A stretch of 64,000 nucleotides of DNA from Gyrodactylus bullatarudis. Taxonomy: Eukaryota > Platyhelminthes > Monogenea > Gyrodactylidea > Gyrodactylidae. The stretch lies in assembly GCA_012064415.1 (NCBI GenBank), contig SSNU01000272.1, positions 186,001 to 250,000 on the forward strand, given 5' to 3'. Below the pieces are notes generated by a model. It was not told the DNA's origin. It ran no database searches and was given only the letters and a program-made list of their open reading frames with translations. Shown here in pieces: positions 11,801-23,271 of this stretch (position 1 is its first letter; every line of letters begins with the position of its first letter). The translations under genes and the position numbers were made by a program.

Positions 11801-14800
11801 TATTCGGTGTATTATCAAATGGCCTAAGTCTGTTTACAGAAAGTACAAGTGATATATGCGGATATTATCATTTGGTCTAACAAATTTACACGTTTTATAA
11901 CTACATGAAATATTTATCATTTGGCATTTTTACACTTTTCACAAGCATGAATGAAGTAATTAACACTTTATATAAGTTATTTTACACTCTATGAGTTTTT
12001 GTGAGATCACTATCCAAAATGTGTTTACTGATCCTTTGGTTTAAACTATTCAAACCAATAGGATATATTTTTAAGTCTGAAACAACCAATCATAGGCGAG
12101 CAGTCTTTTATTTGGACCCTTAGAATTTGACATCATACATCTAGTCATTAAAATGTCTAATATATATACGGTTGCAAAGCTGATGTGATCGAACATCTTA
12201 CCCAACTTTCAGAAGAAACGAATAGATCTCATATACCTGCTAGTTCAACACCTACATATTATAAGGTGAAATGTCGAGATCAAAATTGTCCTTTCACAAG
12301 GTCCTATTATAAAAGAAAAGATGGAAACTTTCATTTATCTAAATTTCATGAGCACACGTGCTCAAAAGTAATATACATTTCTAACACTGATTTCAGCTGA
12401 ACTATAAGCCAAAAAGAATTACAGTTAAAGAAGAAATACGTACCATTGTTCAGAATTTCACAAGTTTCACTCCATCAGATTTTATCAACGTTATAAAGAG
12501 TAATAAAGGTTTGGATGTTCCTTATCAAACAGCATATCGTGCAATAAAGGATTTACAAAAAGAAAACAGTTCTTCAATTCTTCAAAGTTTCTATAAAATT
12601 CAAGAATTCTTCAAATGGCAATCTCTAAATAATCCGAATACATACACCAAGATAGAAGAAGATGGAACCTTGAAATCTGCTTTTATATGCCTAAACATTT
12701 GTCAGATAGCTTTTTCCCATAGCCTTCCACTGATAGTTCTTGATGGATGCCATTTTAAATCAAGTAACTACACGTTGTTGACAGCAACTGGCATCGATGG
12801 AGCGAATGAAATATTTCCTATTGCAATTCAGATCACATATTCTGAATGTCTTGCTTCATGGAGTTTCTTTCTATCGAATTTAAACTCCTGTCTTAAACTA
12901 AATGAAAAATCTGATTTGGTCATTTTATCCGATCGCGAAAAAGGTATAGCCTCAAGTGTAGAGAATATTTTGCCAAATACTACCCATTCTTTCTGTGTTT
13001 TCCATATCGGGAAAAATATTAAAAATCTTTTCAAGATAGATGTCAATTATCATTTATTCAATGCAGCCAAAGCAATCACAAGAAATTCATTTTTGAATTG
13101 CATGCAAAAGATAATGGAGATAAGTCCACAGGCTCATAAAAATTGGGCAGAATATGCTGAAGGACGCTGTCGATATGGTAATATAACGTCTAATATTGCA
13201 GAATCAATGAATGCCTCTTTTCTCCAATCTCGAAATCTTCATCCGTTTCACTTCATTTATAATTTTGTAAACAATACTTACGAAAGTTTCAAGAAGAAAA
13301 ATATTCGCCATCATTTCAACAAGGAACTCTATCCAGTATACTTCCAAAATAAATTGGATACTCAGATAAACGAAGCTAAATATCTAAAAATTTTGGAATC
13401 AGATGAACTGAAGGTGTATCGTGTAGGTTCCGACAGACTTAATATACTTCACCGAGTTGTGAATTTAAATAATAAATCTTGTTCCTGTAATTTTATTGCT
13501 CACAATGACTACCCATGTAAGCACCTTATAGCTTGTATATCTTCATGTGGTGATAATATCGATGATTACATTCAAGAATTTTTCAAGAGATCTAGTTTGA
13601 TAAAAGCTTATAACGCACCCTTCAATTTTTGCGATCTCCAAAATCTTGATGACATAGAATTAGAGGCTATCGAAACGAATTTGAAAAGAGGAAGACCAAA
13701 AAAGAAAAGGATGCGGTCAAAAGCGGAAAAAATTATTTGAATGATATATTTTCAATAAAAAAGCTAATTCTCAACTATTTTTTAAATTTTGAACTAAGAC
13801 TTAATGTAAAAAATCTTAGGCCAAGTGATAAATATTTCATGTAGTTATAAAACGTGTAAATTTGTTAGACCAAATGATAATATCCGCATATATCACTTGT
13901 ACTTTCTGTAAACAGACTTAGGCCATTTGATAATACACCGAATAGATCTTAGACTTTTTGTAAAAAATGACTTTTACCCTTAGACTTTTTGTAATTAACC
14001 CTATTTTTAAACGGAAACCAAACAATACTGCAACTCGAAAATAATGGTTTGACAAGCTACTTACTGAAAGTCTAAATTTTTTTCGAAACATTAGATAATT
14101 ATCATCTGGTTCCTTTGCAGCTTTTAAAACAGCTCTCACCTGAAGAGAGAGTTTTTAGAAGAAATTATCTTACCAGGTTGTATTCAATAAATAATTCTAG
14201 GATGACTGTACCTTTTGTTGGCTCTCCCTTTTCGTTTTTGAGGAAAAAGGCTTTCTTTCGATTATTTTTAATCTGTAAAAATTGAAAATTCTCTCAATGA
14301 GGGGAGAAATAGGTTGATAAGAAATACAATATTCTTTAACTAGATTATAATTATCAGTCATTTACACAGATGATAAAATGCTAGCTGGAATATAATTAAG
14401 TATTTTCATATCTCTACCCTCAACAGACTTACGAATAGATTTCGAGATTCTAAACCAATCAAAATCGAGCACATTCAAATTCTAACTTAAATCTCTGACT
14501 TTTTAATTTTTCTGGATAGTATTTCCATCAAATAACCAATCATGATTGAAAATAATCTAACTTATTCCTCTCAGCCTTTTTCCATAAAGAATTTTCAATA
14601 AATACAATTTTAATCATAAAATCCAATAGGTTTATTCATTATTCTAAAATGTAAATAAGCCTGACTGAAGTCTAGAAAATGACTGAAAACTATCATTTCA
14701 ATTATTTTAAAAGCATGAAAATTTAGCTTCAAAATTGAACCATACTGTATGTTTTATCAAAAGTATAAAATTTTCCTACTAACTACAGTCAATATATATT

Positions 14801-17800
14801 AAATCAAAATAGATTTTTTAGAATTCGATTGCTAAATCTAACAAACTATATACAACTTGAAAGCAATGAAAATAGTTAATAAAATAATAAATAATAACTT
14901 ACATTAAGAAATGGAATCAAGACTTGACCCAAGTAAACTGGTTCAGTTTTATCATCGTAAATCGCAATCTTCAAATTTCCCGTAATGTCTGTGACCGGAC
15001 TAGATTGTTAATTATGAATAATTATGAAAACTAGGAACTCTTACAAAATAAAAGTACGCTTGAATTCAGGGCATTCATCCTTGGTTACTGTGTGAGTTCT
15101 AGCATAAAAGTTTGGTAAAATAACTACAGCATAAGGGTCTACTTTGATGCCAGGATCTTTGTTTTGCAAGTTTACAGCTCTAATAACTTGAAGAAAAAAG
15201 TTTTAGAGAATAAGAGTCAACTCACTGTTTACTCGAAGGAGTCCAACATCGGAAAGGTTTGAAAATGTTCTCCATGTTGACTAAACCAATACAATTAAGC
15301 TATTTATTTAGAAATTCTACTTGGAAAGAATATTTTTACAATGAAAAAACGCTGAATCTTGTTGATATACTTCTCTACAAGATATTCTTGGGTTATATTT
15401 TGGGAAAATCAACTCACATAAGATTGGTGAATATCGTGAAGGATATTCTTTTGGATATCTGCATCAGTCTCAGTATCTGAATATTTCATAGACATCTCAG
15501 AATACGATTCTAGTTCTTTTTCCTTTGCATCTGCTAAGCCAGTCAATGTTAGAACCAAGGTTAATTTAGCTTTAGAGTTTTTTCCAAATTTCAGTGGTAT
15601 TTCCAAGACTTCACTCATATCCAATGGATAGTTATCCAGAGATATTGATGTCCTAAGATTTTTAAAAATTCCTTCTATATTACGACTTATCGAAATTAAA
15701 ATTGAATTGAAATGATTATTTTGATGATTGGTAAAGGCTTTACTCCAAGATAAAAATGAACTCTATGGCGTAAACGAATAAGGTTTATTCTAAATGAGTT
15801 TAGCTTTAATTTTTTCTTAATCATACATATTATTTATCAGAGCAATTTCGAAAATCCAGAAGAGCCCAGAACTCAAAGAATAATAAAATTGAATAAGAGC
15901 TTGAATGAAATTCTATTCTGAGAGCTTACATGGCCAAATTAGTTGACTTTTGACTAGAGGCAAGTTTGTTTGTTTTAAAATCATGTCGTAGGAAAATATC
16001 CAAAGTGTGGTTAGCGTCTGGATAGATTTTGAACTCAAAATCTTCCCTCCAAATGGGGTTTGATGATTTCCTAATCACCTGAAAAAGTATTTGTGAAAAC
16101 CAAATCTTACCTTGCTCTTCTTCTTGATATTACCATATTTGAAACAAACATAACAATCAGGTAGTTTTGTTGAGTCTATTGTCGTCTGGTTGTCCTCCTC
16201 ATTACGATAGGATGTTTGTAAAAATATGTCATTTGCTGAAACTAGAAAAATGTGTATAATTCCAGTTGAAAATTGGAACTCTTGCTTCTCAGCCAATTGA
16301 ACAGTTGATGTTAACTTGAAATAATCTGTTGGCCATAATAGATTCGGTTGAATGCGATAATTTTCAATGCAGTCTGTCTCTTGATTAACATGCTTTTTAG
16401 AGCAAAGATTTTTATATCGCTGAATAGAACTATCTCTGGATAATTCAAGGGGATGTAGAGCCTAAAAATAGAAAAGGACTATGATGAATTGTGATTTTGT
16501 TATTTCTTTTGATCAAAAATTTTTTCCTTCATCTCAAGGCTAGGATTCTTGAGTCTCTAATGCGAATCTTTTCAAGATGTTTCTTAATTTAAAATAGATT
16601 AATTTTCAAGAATTGCAAAATTTCTCAAGAATAATTCATGTCTTTTAGGCATACAATTACAACCTACCCTTTTATTCCCAAAAGCATCAGGACTATGTTT
16701 CAAGAATTCATCCACTGAATTGAACGATTCATCCACAATACTAATCATGACTTTTATTTTTCCCCAATATTTTTTCTCAGTTTCGAGGGCAAATTCATCC
16801 TTGAGTTCCAGTTCTCGTGTTGTAGAACTATTGTTTTAAAAGAATTTCACAATATATACAGATCATTTACTCACTGTGTTATTGAACTTAGATCAAAATA
16901 AGCTGTACCCATGTACTCTTGTGTAAAGGGATCTTTGTCAAAACATTTAAACTCTAAAATGCTCTTTCTACAAAGATTTATTCTCAAGTCAAAAGTCTCA
17001 TTCCAAATGGGGTGTAGATTCCTAGCGACAACTTTGGTCTTGGCCAATTCTCTTCCTTCGTGATAGATTTTTATGAATGGATCGCTTGTACCTGATAGAA
17101 AATAACAATTAATGTGAATGTATCTATATATTTTTTCTGATGAAAATTAATTTTTTCAGGCTGTTTTAACTTAGAAATATCAATTTACATGCAATCAGTT
17201 ATATGTTTAATTATATCTATTTATTAATTCTATAAAAGGTTAAGTGAGCTTGAATAGATGGGTTCAGAAGATTTTATCAATTCCTGGAATGAAATTAATA
17301 TTCACAATGCTATCTTGTTAATTTTCTGGATACAATAGAAAGAATATAATTTTGATGATGATAGTTTTGCTTCTAGTTGAAATTGAGTTTTATATTATCC
17401 TTAAAATATCACTTCTAGTTTCAAATACGTCCAGAATATATATGTCCAAAATCGTAATTGCAATCAAAAATATACTATCTTGACTCTTGACTAAAGTGTC
17501 TTTTTATAGAAAACTTTAGTCTATCTGGGAATTATTTTATTGAAAATGATTTTACTACAAAATGATTGAACCTATTGCAATTTATTCAATGTAATTTTGG
17601 CGCTAATTTTATTAAAGTTGCAAAGAAATAAAATAGATAGAATATAAAGTTTATGATATACTGTTAATTTTTTGCTTATGACTTTACGGATAGCATGCTT
17701 TCTTTTTCTTCCTGAACAAAAGAGAAATAAACAGCATCAACATTTTGAGAACTTTGTGGAATAAATCTAACACTTAAGACATACCATTTGAATCGCGAAC

Positions 17801-18172
17801 GATGAGATCCTCGCCAGATATCACATGAATAAAGACTTTTTTCAAATTATTCTTGAGTTAAAAAAATAAGTCAAGATTTAAAGAAATACTTACGGGATTC
17901 TTCTTGTTTATGTCGAAAAATTCAAGGTTTTTACGATCAGATTCCTTAGCAATACCCAAACGTCGAGATCTTAATGAAGGACTTAGTTTTGTGTAACTAG
18001 TCTCGTCATCAGTCTCATGGAAACTCATTGGAGATTCATTACTGCTCCTACTACGCTGAGAGCCAGATTTAAAAAAATTCTTTGAAATACTGAATTTAAA
18101 CTTTTCCTTTTTCCTAAATTTTATTGATGACGATCTTTCTGACTTATTCGATTCATCTTGGGAAGTTTGCAT
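8860..18172 (-). CDS. Multiple C2 domain and transmembrane region protein (MCTP), copy C, complete
   Basis: I assembled 18 exons with continuous phase, totalling 2,646 nt (881 residues), close to the size of known MCTPs: 18172-17894, 17851-17785, 17091-16875, 16827-16668, 16461-16111, 16078-15930, 15652-15418, 15280-15226, 15186-15045, 14999-14903, 14272-14174, 14139-14065, 11271-11251, 11183-10908, 10871-10830, 10601-10489, 10133-9926 and 8919-8860. Order: basic Ser-rich N-terminus; C2A with acidic loops (VISGEDLIVRDSNGTSDPFI, FDKDPF); a linker; C2B (LPDCYVCFKYGNIKKKSK, NPIWREDFEF); C2C (LLRVNIIRAVNLQNKDP, IAIYDDKTEPVYLGQVLIPF); connector AVLKAAKEPDD; membrane segment 1 (SVAYIFYNMAIWFSEPYMIP); membrane segment 2 (WVLMILFSIVTVVLYFVPFR); C-terminal ISRIPSLVDL motif and the tail EMYRELKESD. 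The family tethers membranes or acts in Ca2+-dependent trafficking and synaptic homeostasis. The 14064-11272 intron hosts a MULE and a MITE. Confidence 0.93.
11426..11621. repeat. MITE-like element with terminal inverted repeats
   Basis: The left arm (CAGTAAAAATATTTC, TATTGAAACACGAATA, CCCCTAATTAAGTATTA) reappears reverse-complemented on the right (TAATACTTAATTAGGGG, TATTCGTGTTTCAATA, GAAATATTTTTACTG). The element is about 196 bp and has no coding capacity. The right arm contains an extra partial copy of the terminal motif, which looks like a nested or slipped end. It lies in a copy C intron about 100 bp from the MULE. Small size, long inverted repeats and lack of an ORF fit a non-autonomous DNA transposon. 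The family is not known to me. Confidence 0.7.
11729..14001 (+). mobile_element. Full-length Mutator-like (MULE) DNA transposon
   Basis: The 2,273-bp element starts GGGTTAATTACAAAA and ends in its reverse complement. It has terminal inverted repeats of about 205 bp (11729-11935 and 13795-14001) with a few indels between them. It is flanked by perfect 9-bp direct repeats TATTTTTAA at 11720-11728 and 14002-14010, the duplication length typical of Mutator elements. It encodes one transposase gene on the plus strand, opposite to the host MCTP gene whose intron it occupies. Both arms contain repeated short words (TCTAAG, AAGTCTAAG), possibly transposase-binding subterminal repeats. Intact ends, a long ORF and matching target duplications suggest a recent insertion. 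Confidence 0.93.
12185..13740 (+). CDS. MULE transposase (MULE/DDE domain with SWIM zinc finger)
   Basis: Two open stretches, from 12185 and to 13740, belong together. The first has a FLYWCH/MuDR-like zinc-binding region (VKCRDQNCPFTRSYY, then HLSKFHEHTC). The second carries the MULE core: LDGCHFKS with the first catalytic Asp, ILSDREKGI with the second, HSFCVFHIGKNIK, and NIAESMNASF as the likely catalytic Glu segment. A SWIM finger follows (CSCNFIAHNDYPCKHLIA, pattern CxC...CxH), then a basic tail RGRPKKKRMR. The first stretch stops at 12398-12400 and the ATG-less second frame is open well upstream of 12511. Splicing out 29 nt with GT and CAG borders and a CTAAC branch-like word (about 12370-12398) joins TCSK to LNYKPK in phase. 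Without that splice, the stop would be a natural break. Confidence 0.9.
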
Positions 18173-18734
18173 TTGTCAAATAAGCTTAAAGACTGATAAT
18201 AAATCCAAAAGAGGGTTAACTCTTCTCGGTCTACAGTAGTAGATTCAATAGAGTAAAACTTTAATATTGAAAATGAAAAAAAAGAAAAAATTCTTTCTTT
18301 ACTTTAATATTTAGTTAATCAATTCGTTATAGATATATGAAAAAATGATTTCTCTTGTTTGCTTGTTGAGTAGAAGAAGAAGACGAGTGTTGTAGATTAT
18401 TACACAATTTAATATCGTTATGAATACAATACTTTTTTTAAAAAACATACAGAGAAGGAGTCAATTAAAAATTTGAACTCTATTCAATCTTAATGTTTAC
18501 TTGGAACTTTCAAGTTGGAAGTTGATCCAACTACTATTATTTTGAAAATGAGAAAAAATTACATCTTTAAACATGCTTTATAAATTATTCTTGTATATTG
18601 TGTATACTTCATAGTAGTCACATTATGTATTAAAAAGATAAAATGGACTAAAAATCGAAGAATGAATGTATGAAAAGAAACTCACAATTGATTGACAGCT
18701 TGTTTCTCGTTTAGATTCTTCTACATTTCAATGA

Positions 18735-19200
18735 TCAAAAGCTTTTATCTAGAATGTTACCTGATTTTGTCAAGTATGTCATTTTTTTCGATATTGTAGA
18801 TAGCATTTGCTTTTGTTTGAATAGAATGTTAGTCATTTCACTGGGTATCCCAGCAAAAACTCTACCTTTCTTAGAATTTATTTGATTTTTATCCGAAATC
18901 TTTGGAATTTTATCAAAGTTGAAATCATCAAAGTTTTCGAATGAACATGACTTCTTTAACTCCAATGAATTAAAAGTTGTTTTGGTATTGAAGGAATTGA
19001 TTGTTTCGAGTCTGTAAATTAAAATTAATTAGACAAACTCAATACTGTGGTAAGTATCTAAATCCGATAAATTCTCTGGAATGTGTAATTCAGGGTTAAT
19101 TTCCCCTGAAAAAATATATATTATGATAAATTGTACCTGATTTTTCTTCAAAATCTCTATTTGCATCATTATTCTTCATCAGATCTCCATCAAAGACTAG
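18735..19200 (-). CDS. Candidate upstream exons, gene unknown
   Basis: Two or three minus-strand open segments with splice-like borders lie between the MCTP copy C start and the malic enzyme. One, near 19200-19130, reads DGDLMKNNDANRDFEEKS before a GT. A short one near 19107-19035 reads EINPELHIPENLSDLDTYHS. The longest, about 19015-18758, reads ETINSFNTKTTFNSLELKKS and continues to YLTKSG before GTAACA. All are Ser/Asn/Lys-rich and look disordered; no domain is recognisable. The last ends in phase 1, and a phase-1 acceptor exists inside the first exon of MCTP copy C (just before DESNKSE). These could therefore be alternative 5' exons of that gene. The join between the middle and last segments does not keep frame as I read it. 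Confidence 0.35.
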
Positions 19201-19352
19201 CTTAGTGTTTCAAGGTTTATGTCTGCAAGAAATACTTATTATTTAGTAATTGATTCACAAGCAATGAAACTATTTAAACAAATGATGAAAATTTAAAACT
19301 GAACTAGTTATAATTTAATAATAAAGTTTACTAATTCAAATCAATTTTCCTT

Positions 19353-21421
19353 ATGTCATACAAATTCATACTACCATACAATCTCAATATCTTGGGACTT
19401 GTTCCTCCTATTGCTAATGACTTCAAATCTGAATCCTATAAATCTGAGATCGATTATCAAATTTCTGCTTCTATTGAAAGATTCCGCGAAATTTCCAAAC
19501 CAATTGATAAATATGACTGGCTTATGAGTCTCCTTGATCATAATAAACGTCTATTTTTCTTTTTGGTCAAGCACAACTTGGATGAAATAGTTCCTTTTAT
19601 CTATACACCTACTGTTGGTGCAGCTTGTGAACAATTGAGCAAACTTTATAGACCTGGCAGAGGTTTATTCATTACTATTGAACAAAAAGGAAAGATTCTC
19701 CAAGTTCTTGAGAACTGGCCTTCTAAATCTGTTAAAGCTATTTGTGTTACAGATGGTGAGAGAATCCTAGGTCTTGGTGATCTTGGAGCAAACGGCATGG
19801 GAATCCCAGTTGGTAAACTAGCTCTTTACACGGCATTAGCTGGAATTCCACCGAGTTATTTACTTCCAATTACTCTCGATGTCGGTACAAACAACGAATA
19901 CAATCTTAAAGATCCATTGTATATGGGCCTTAAAAAGAAGCGTGTTTCTGGTACCGAGTATGATGAATTCATGGAAGAGTTCATGGTTGCTTGTAAGAAA
20001 CGTTATGGCCAGAATATTCTTATTCAATTCGAAGATTTCGGTAATCACAATGCTTTCAGACTTCTTGAGAAATATGAGAATCAATATTCCACATTTAATG
20101 ATGATATTCAGGTATGTAAATTGTACAATTATTACTGAAAAATCTGATAGACTTTGATTAGTGACCTTTGGTTTATAATTTCACCATTTGATCACCTTTG
20201 ATCCCATCAGTTTATTTAGATTATCTAACTGAGGTTAAAAATTCCCTAGAATAAAAGCTTTAGTACAAATATTTTACTGGCCTGAAATCTCGTTCTTTTA
20301 TTTTGTTTAATTTTGATCACAGGAAAATTATCTTTACTTTTTTTTATTCCAACAGGGAACAGCAGCTGTTGTACTTGCCTCTCTCTTAGCCTCCTCCAAA
20401 ATTACTAAAAGAAAATTGTCCGAAGAGAGGATTGTTTGTTACGGTGCAGGCGAAGCTTCCCTCGGCTTTGTCGAGCTAGTTATTTTAGCTTTGGAAAAAC
20501 GGTTTGGAATTTCAAAGAGTGATAGTCTTAAAAATATTTCTCTCATTGATAGCAAAGGTCTTATTGTAAACGGAAGAAGTTCTGGAGGTCTAACTTCCAC
20601 TAAGTTGTTATTTGCTAAACCAAAAGGAACCAAAGAAATGACTGATTTGGTTGAAGTAAGTTAAAATTATATTATTTTTTGTTTTATTGTTATTTTTCGA
20701 TTTCTAATTATATAATGCCTACTCAGAGAACTTGCGGATACTTGTTTTTGATCAACTTTTATTCTCTTAGATCATCAATGAGTACAAGCCAACAGCCTTA
20801 ATTGGTGCAAGTGCTGTGCCAAACTCATTCACCAAGGCAGCTTTGGAAGCAATGTACAAGATAAACGGAGAAACCTCCCCCGCTGTTATAATGGCTCTTA
20901 GTAATCCTACCTCAAAATCTGAGTGCACAGCTCAAGAGGCATATGATGCTACAAAGGTATAAAAGAATTTTTCTTCCTCAACTTTAGTTTTTATCTCAAC
21001 CCGTTTTATTTCAAAGGGCCACTGTGTCTTTACAACGGGAAGTCCCTTTGACGAAGTCCAAACGCCATTGGGAGCAAAGGCACCTAGCCAAGCAAACAAT
21101 GCTTTCATCTTTCCGGGAATTTCCCTCGGCATCATCACGGGTAACATATTTCCTGTGACAAAATCTGATTTTTTGGTATCTGCCGAAACCCTGGCAGAAA
21201 TGGCAGATGAAAACCAACTTAAGAAGGGCTCTGTCTTGCCAAGACTCTCGGATAGTCACAAGGTAGCCACAAAGATTGCCACTAGAGTCATCGAGGAAGC
21301 CATTAAAGAAAAGCGAACTAGGACAGAATTCAAAGATCCCATCAATGAACAAATTCAACTTGAACTGATGAAAAACTCATCATATCCAGACATGCTGGAC
21401 CAAAGTGAAATCAATCCCTAA
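19353..21421 (+). CDS. NAD(P)-dependent malic enzyme
   Basis: The enzyme decarboxylates malate to pyruvate while reducing NAD(P)+. Exons 19353-20111, 20356-20655, 20771-20956 and 21017-21421 join in phase to give 549 residues. Family blocks in order: [13 protein letters not shown] (about residue 88), the malic-enzyme block [55 protein letters not shown] with metal-ligand acids, FNDDIQGTAAV spanning the first splice site, the Rossmann loop [23 protein letters not shown] sequence, [16 protein letters not shown] and FTTGSPF. AATAAA at 21500-21505 is the likely poly(A) signal. The N-terminus starts immediately before the LNILGLVPP motif, about 25-30 residues shorter than vertebrate cytosolic enzymes. 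No mitochondrial presequence is visible, so it is cytosolic unless a 5' exon was missed. Cofactor preference cannot be read reliably. Confidence 0.95.
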
Positions 21422-22722
21422 TTCAAAAGAATAATGATTGATCTGATCATTCTTTCATATTATCAATAGACCTATTTTAGTTGGATAAAATTGAAATTCA
21501 ATAAAATCATTATATCTCTTTCTTTTTTCATATTTTATGAATCAAAGACTTGACTTTTTTGCTATTCTATGAACTACACTGGGAATATTTTAGGATTTTG
21601 TAGAAATTATTTTCGAAAGGTGATCCTAATTTTATGAGACTAATTAGAGAATAATTCCAAAGTCTATGGATTAAAAATAAAAGATCAATTCCTAAAACTT
21701 TAAATTGTATCAATGATGAAAATTTTTGTAGTAAAATGGAAGAAAGTAGGCCAAAACTAGAATGTAATCCAACTTATCGTCAGATTGAATTCGACGATGG
21801 GAGTCAGGAGTAAATTTAGATAGCAGCACATCTCGTAGATTATGTTTCATAAAGGTTCAATCTGAAATCGCAAAAACTCCTGCGATATTTCAAGAATCAA
21901 TAAACACATAGCCTATAATTGTGATAAGCTCTTCAGAAGGATAGTCGCACATTTAGAATGCAGCATGATTACAGATACTGGAACAGGCTCAATAAGTCGG
22001 ATGAACTATATAATACAAAATAAACTTCAGTGAATCAAATCTGATATCGTACACATTCAGAAATTTTGTTAATGCAACTACTTGTAAAACATTATTTGGC
22101 CTAGTTTACAGAGATACTAAGTTTAAAGTAAGTCTTACAAAAAAATTTCCTTTGGATAATTCTGTTTTTCGAATAACTAAAAGACACGAAATTGGTCAAT
22201 TTTTGCTACATCTGATGGCCAGAATGCACAAGAGTTTAAAAAATTCCTTAGGAATTCTTAAATGAGGACAAGGAATCCTTCAGAAAGCAAGAGAAAAAAA
22301 GTCAATAGAGAAGCTGTGTGTTTTGAGCAGTATTGGAAATTTTTTCTTTTCTTGATTTTCATTTCTTTATTCTCATTGCTCGAAAAATTATACTTTTCCT
22401 GATTGTCTAAATTTCTGGATATGAAATTAAACATAAATCGTAAAGTGTTTTTGGCTAGCTTGTGCAACCTCTGACGAAAACATGTTCAAGTCTATCACCT
22501 TCAAACTTGGAATTATCAACAGAAACAATCTTGGAAAATCTGGAAATCATTTTCGCGATGATTGGAGGTAAGCTACAATGAACAGATACAAGTATTTGTG
22601 ACTCAATTAATTAATTGAAAATATTAGCTATTGATGATTAAATGACGCAATTTGTGGGTTAAGTTTAAGCGTAGAAAGATGATTTCAGTAATGTCATACA
22701 TTTCTGTTAAAGCTATCACTCA
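21422..22722. other. Intergenic stretch without a supportable gene
   Basis: After the malic enzyme poly(A) signal I see only AT-rich sequence with short random open frames. The only gene-like hint is at 22487-22568, where a start-like ATG precedes a GTAAGC donor. An ATTGGAG|GTAAGC to TTTTGTAG|GAGAC splice would join in phase to the collagen-like gene at 22723 and give it the start MIGGDKG instead of MAFVGDKG. Confidence 0.4.
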
Positions 22723-23271
22723 ATGGCTTTTGTAGGAGACAAAGGTCAACCTGGCGATAAAGGAGAGAAAGGCAAACCAGGCCAACAAGGCTTAAGAGGA
22801 CGCACAGGTCCACGTGGTTCTCCCGGGCCACCTGGTGATCCAGGCGAAGACGCTAAAGGACCACAAGGTAAAAAAGGTAAAAAAGGAGAAACCGGAGATG
22901 TTGGAGAGAAGGGCGATCCTGGAGAAGAGGGCGATGAAGGCCCAGTAGGAGAAGTGGGACCTCAAGGCCCTCCTGGAGCTATCCCAGAAGAAGAAGATGA
23001 CGACAATTCAACGACAACTGAGGAGAAACCTTCAGATTTTTTCAACCCCTTAAATTTAACGTTAATGGCAATTGCCTATTACCTTGGCAAGCAATACTGC
23101 AAAAGGGATGTTAAGAAGAAAAATGAAAAAGTCAATGTCTGTGCCACACAGCCGAGAGTTTATTCTTCTCCTGAATTAGATCATCATTTTCTTGAGAGCC
23201 ACACTGAGTACTGTACATCTCCTGATTGTGCATGTCGGCCAGTTAAATTTCCAAATTTAAACTTTTACTAA
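22723..23271 (+). CDS. Small collagen-like protein with C-terminal membrane segment, paralog 1
   Basis: It is a single-exon ORF of 182 residues. Residues about 4-85 are Gly-X-Y triplets (GDKGQPGDKGEKGKPG) with one short interruption (GEDAKGPQG). An acidic, Ser/Thr-containing spacer follows (EEEDDDNSTTTEE). Next is the family signature SDFFNPLNLTLMAIAYYLGK, a hydrophobic stretch of about 18 residues, then a basic Cys-containing tail ending KFPNLNFY. No signal peptide precedes the collagen region. Acidic residues before and basic residues after the membrane segment predict an N-outside, C-cytosolic orientation, so the triple helix would have to cross the membrane without a cleaved signal. That is the reverse of the usual transmembrane collagens (type II, N-terminus inside). 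An alternative 5' exon at 22556-22565 is possible. The family is not one I recognise. Confidence 0.8.
   Translation: MAFVGDKGQPGDKGEKGKPGQQGLRGRTGPRGSPGPPGDPGEDAKGPQGKKGKKGETGDVGEKGDPGEEGDEGPVGEVGPQGPPGAIPEEEDDDNSTTTEEKPSDFFNPLNLTLMAIAYYLGKQYCKRDVKKKNEKVNVCATQPRVYSSPELDHHFLESHTEYCTSPDCACRPVKFPNLNFY

Noticed and set aside
20932..21358. Minus-strand ORFs over the malic enzyme last exons
   Set aside because: They are antisense shadows of conserved malic enzyme sequence.
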